A stretch of DNA of 30,575 nt, from positions 1-30,575 of the IMG/VR virus record IMGVR_UViG_3300007734_000560. The stretch is one strand, 5' to 3'. Both the position numbers and the translations under genes were made by a program. Below, one piece after another: positions 29,125 to 30,575 of the stretch (its first letter is position 1; the number at the start of each line of letters is the position of its first letter). The DNA comes from a virus. Below the pieces are notes generated by a model, which ran no database searches, was not told where the DNA came from, and was given only the letters and a program-made list of their open reading frames with translations.

Positions 29125-30575
29125 CTACCGGCTGTATGCAATTGCTGGGCGCTGTGATGTACGGGGCTTTGCGACCAAGGCAGTAGCGAACACCATGCAA
29201 CGTGCAAGCGTGATGGGCCCGTTGGATCGTTGCGACGAAAGCGCATAGCCGCGTTGCGTTGATACGCCCACGGCCCGGTCGACGTGTTCGCGCAGCATTT
29301 CCTCACCGGTATGCACAATTCGTTCCTCAAGGATCAGCTGGCGAATGGTGCCGGTATGCGTCGACAATTCTGAGTACCCCACCTGCACCTTCCGCCTGTG
29401 CAAGTTGTCGGGGGCCAGCTCAAACAGTGATGGCGTGAGTGCGATTCCGGTGCAGCTCTTGGCCCGTTCGTTGATTTCCGCCCAACACTTCGCAAGCGAG
29501 TCGACCACGAAGTCAACGGTTACGCCGATCATTCCGTCCTCCATTGGAACGGCACGGACCCCGCAATACATCGATTCGTCCGGCGATGAGTCCACGGCTA
29601 GCACTCCTCCGGCGGGGACACTTTCGACCTGAAGGGCATCAAATGTGCCGGGCGGAAGCCATGAGGTGGTTGCCGTAATCCAGACGTTGAGACTGGCGCG
29701 CATAAACGCGGCCTTGTCCACCTGATTCACTTCGTCGTCAAGCACTTCGCGTTCAAGCGTGTAGCCCAAGGCGGGATTGGCAAGGTGCCAAAGGTCCGGC
29801 CGGTTCACTGCGTCGACCCCGGGCGGTACGGACCATTCCGCGAAATACAGGTTTGTTTGCCGGTCCTCGTCGATCGCCCGTAGCCCTTCCTCCCGCATCT
29901 GAATCATGGCCCTCGATGACTCCGTGCCGGCGGTCGACCAACATGAGAGCATCGGCGACTTCATCACGCGCTGGGAAGGCAATGCGCCGTTCAGCAGCAC
30001 GTCAGGGCTAATGCCCCAAACCTCGTCGGCGATGATGAAGTGCGGCGAATAGCCGTGGAACCTTGAAGGCGTGGCGGCCTGAATCATCCAGCGCGACCCG
30101 TCAGGCATCACGGCTTCCTGCCTGCCGTAACTCCACCTGCACTTCGCCCCGTGCTTCTTTTCTAGCAGCGGACCTAGCGCCTCAAAGATTTCAGCCGCGA
30201 GGTTCAGCTGGTGCGCGGTGCTGATGATGAGGATTGGTTCCCCGCGGCGCTTCGGCTCATCGAGCAGCGCCCACAAGATCAGGGACTTGATGGCAAGGGT
30301 CTTGCCGTTCTGTCGTGCAACCGATACCAGTGAACGACGCCGGCGGAACTTGCCATCGTCATCAACTTCCAGCTGCCCGCTGAGTGCGCGGACTTGCCAT
30401 GGCATCAGTGTCATGCCCAGCTCGCGCAGCGCGACGGCGGCCACGTCGGGCCCGAAACTCAATCCCCCATATGTGGGCGTTTCCAGTCTCGGTGCAATCT
30501 CATGTGATCCGCCGGCATCTGGTGAGTCCGTTCCGTTTTCGTCTTGTTCAGGTTCGTTCGGGACATACGGAAAGA
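29125..30575 (-). CDS. Terminase large subunit (unit B), 5' end beyond window
   Basis: The frame stays open to the window edge, so the true start is outside; a TTG at 30462 would give 445 aa but cuts off the conserved APRLET segment. The ATPase domain shows SVARQNGKT (Walker A), FIIADEVWG (Walker B) and CWSTAGTESS (coupling). The nuclease domain has AVDSSPDESMYCG. The end, SSQRSNGPITLARCMVF, matches the other two TerLs. It packages and cuts phage DNA. Divergence is much greater from units A and A' than between those two. Confidence 0.92.
   Translation of the reverse strand, partial: FPYVPNEPEQDENGTDSPDAGGSHEIAPRLETPTYGGLSFGPDVAAVALRELGMTLMPWQVRALSGQLEVDDDGKFRRRRSLVSVARQNGKTLAIKSLILWALLDEPKRRGEPILIISTAHQLNLAAEIFEALGPLLEKKHGAKCRWSYGRQEAVMPDGSRWMIQAATPSRFHGYSPHFIIADEVWGISPDVLLNGALPSQRVMKSPMLSCWSTAGTESSRAMIQMREEGLRAIDEDRQTNLYFAEWSVPPGVDAVNRPDLWHLANPALGYTLEREVLDDEVNQVDKAAFMRASLNVWITATTSWLPPGTFDALQVESVPAGGVLAVDSSPDESMYCGVRAVPMEDGMIGVTVDFVVDSLAKCWAEINERAKSCTGIALTPSLFELAPDNLHRRKVQVGYSELSTHTGTIRQLILEERIVHTGEEMLREHVDRAVGVSTQRGYALSSQRSNGPITLARCMVFATALVAKPRTSQRPAIAYSR

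Noticed and set aside
1-30575. Single ~28-kb phage with duplicated structural genes
   Set aside because: Each unit has a full and separately ordered set from terL to lysis and recombination genes with different GC and accessory modules; duplication inside one genome would not give this, and a third set begins at the left end.
1-30575. Gene transfer agent or prophage with attachment sites
   Set aside because: No host genes, integrase, or att-like direct repeats flanking a unit were seen. A tandem prophage origin remains possible but is not supported directly.
1-30575. CRISPR arrays, tRNA genes, insertion sequences
   Set aside because: No regularly spaced repeats, cloverleaf-like sequences or transposase motifs were noticed on either strand.

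Overview
The window holds parts of three related but non-identical tailed phages (small siphoviruses) lying head to tail. Every supported gene is on the minus strand, so the text reads from high to low coordinates. No bacterial chromosomal gene, tRNA, rRNA, CRISPR array, insertion sequence, integrase or lysogeny repressor was seen. Homologous points in the terminase recur at about 14.6 kb and about 14.1 kb. Each unit is therefore the size of a miniature siphovirus genome, such as Rhodococcus phage RRH1 (about 14.2 kb) or the ~15 kb Arthrobacter phages. The gene families (M15 and CHAP lysins, RPF/transglycosylase-like lysins, VRR-NUC nuclease, protease-capsid fusion, Rad52/ERF-like annealing proteins) point to actinobacterial hosts. 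This host call is inference.

Unit B (30575 down to about 16.2 kb; GC-rich, often near 58-65% in lines I counted) contains: terL (5' end cut by the window edge), portal, protease-capsid fusion, head-tail adaptor, tail terminator-like protein, major tail protein, frameshifted tail assembly chaperones, HK97 gp10-like protein, tape measure, minor tail protein and fibre-like protein. Lysis genes follow (XhlA-like membrane protein, CHAP endolysin, 30-residue ORF, two-TM holin, exported transglycosylase-like protein). Then come small zinc and membrane proteins, a winged-helix-like protein, a Rad52/ERF-like annealing protein, a VRR-NUC nuclease, a 132-residue protein and an HNH gene.

Unit A (about 16.2 kb down to about 2.2 kb; lower GC, about 32-58% in sampled lines) repeats the same structural order from terL to fibre. 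Its accessory genes differ: a small lipoprotein, a two-TM holin, an M15 peptidase endolysin, an SLT-type lysin, a zinc-ribbon ORF, a helix-turn-helix protein, an ERF-like annealing protein and tiny coiled-coil and membrane ORFs. Single-base frame breaks affect three of its key genes: the HNH/terL boundary, the capsid gene and the endolysin. Correcting each by one base restores lengths close to the homologues where homologues exist in the window.

Unit A' (2242 down to 1) starts a third genome with an in-frame HNH-TerL fusion and the first 107 codons of a portal gene. It is a close relative of unit A.

Within a unit, the HNH protein, TerL and portal package DNA into a capsid made by the self-contained protease-capsid polyprotein. 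Adaptor, terminator, tail tube, chaperones and tape measure build a short flexible tail. Lysins and holins release progeny. The few DNA genes supply recombination and initiation functions while the host supplies polymerases. Three signals stand out across units: a canonical A AAC CCT slippery site in both chaperone genes with a conserved -1 frame extension, a stable inverted repeat in every terL-portal gap, and the head-to-tail array itself. The array may be real (tandem prophages or mixed concatemer) or an assembly or amplification chimera; the sequence alone cannot decide.
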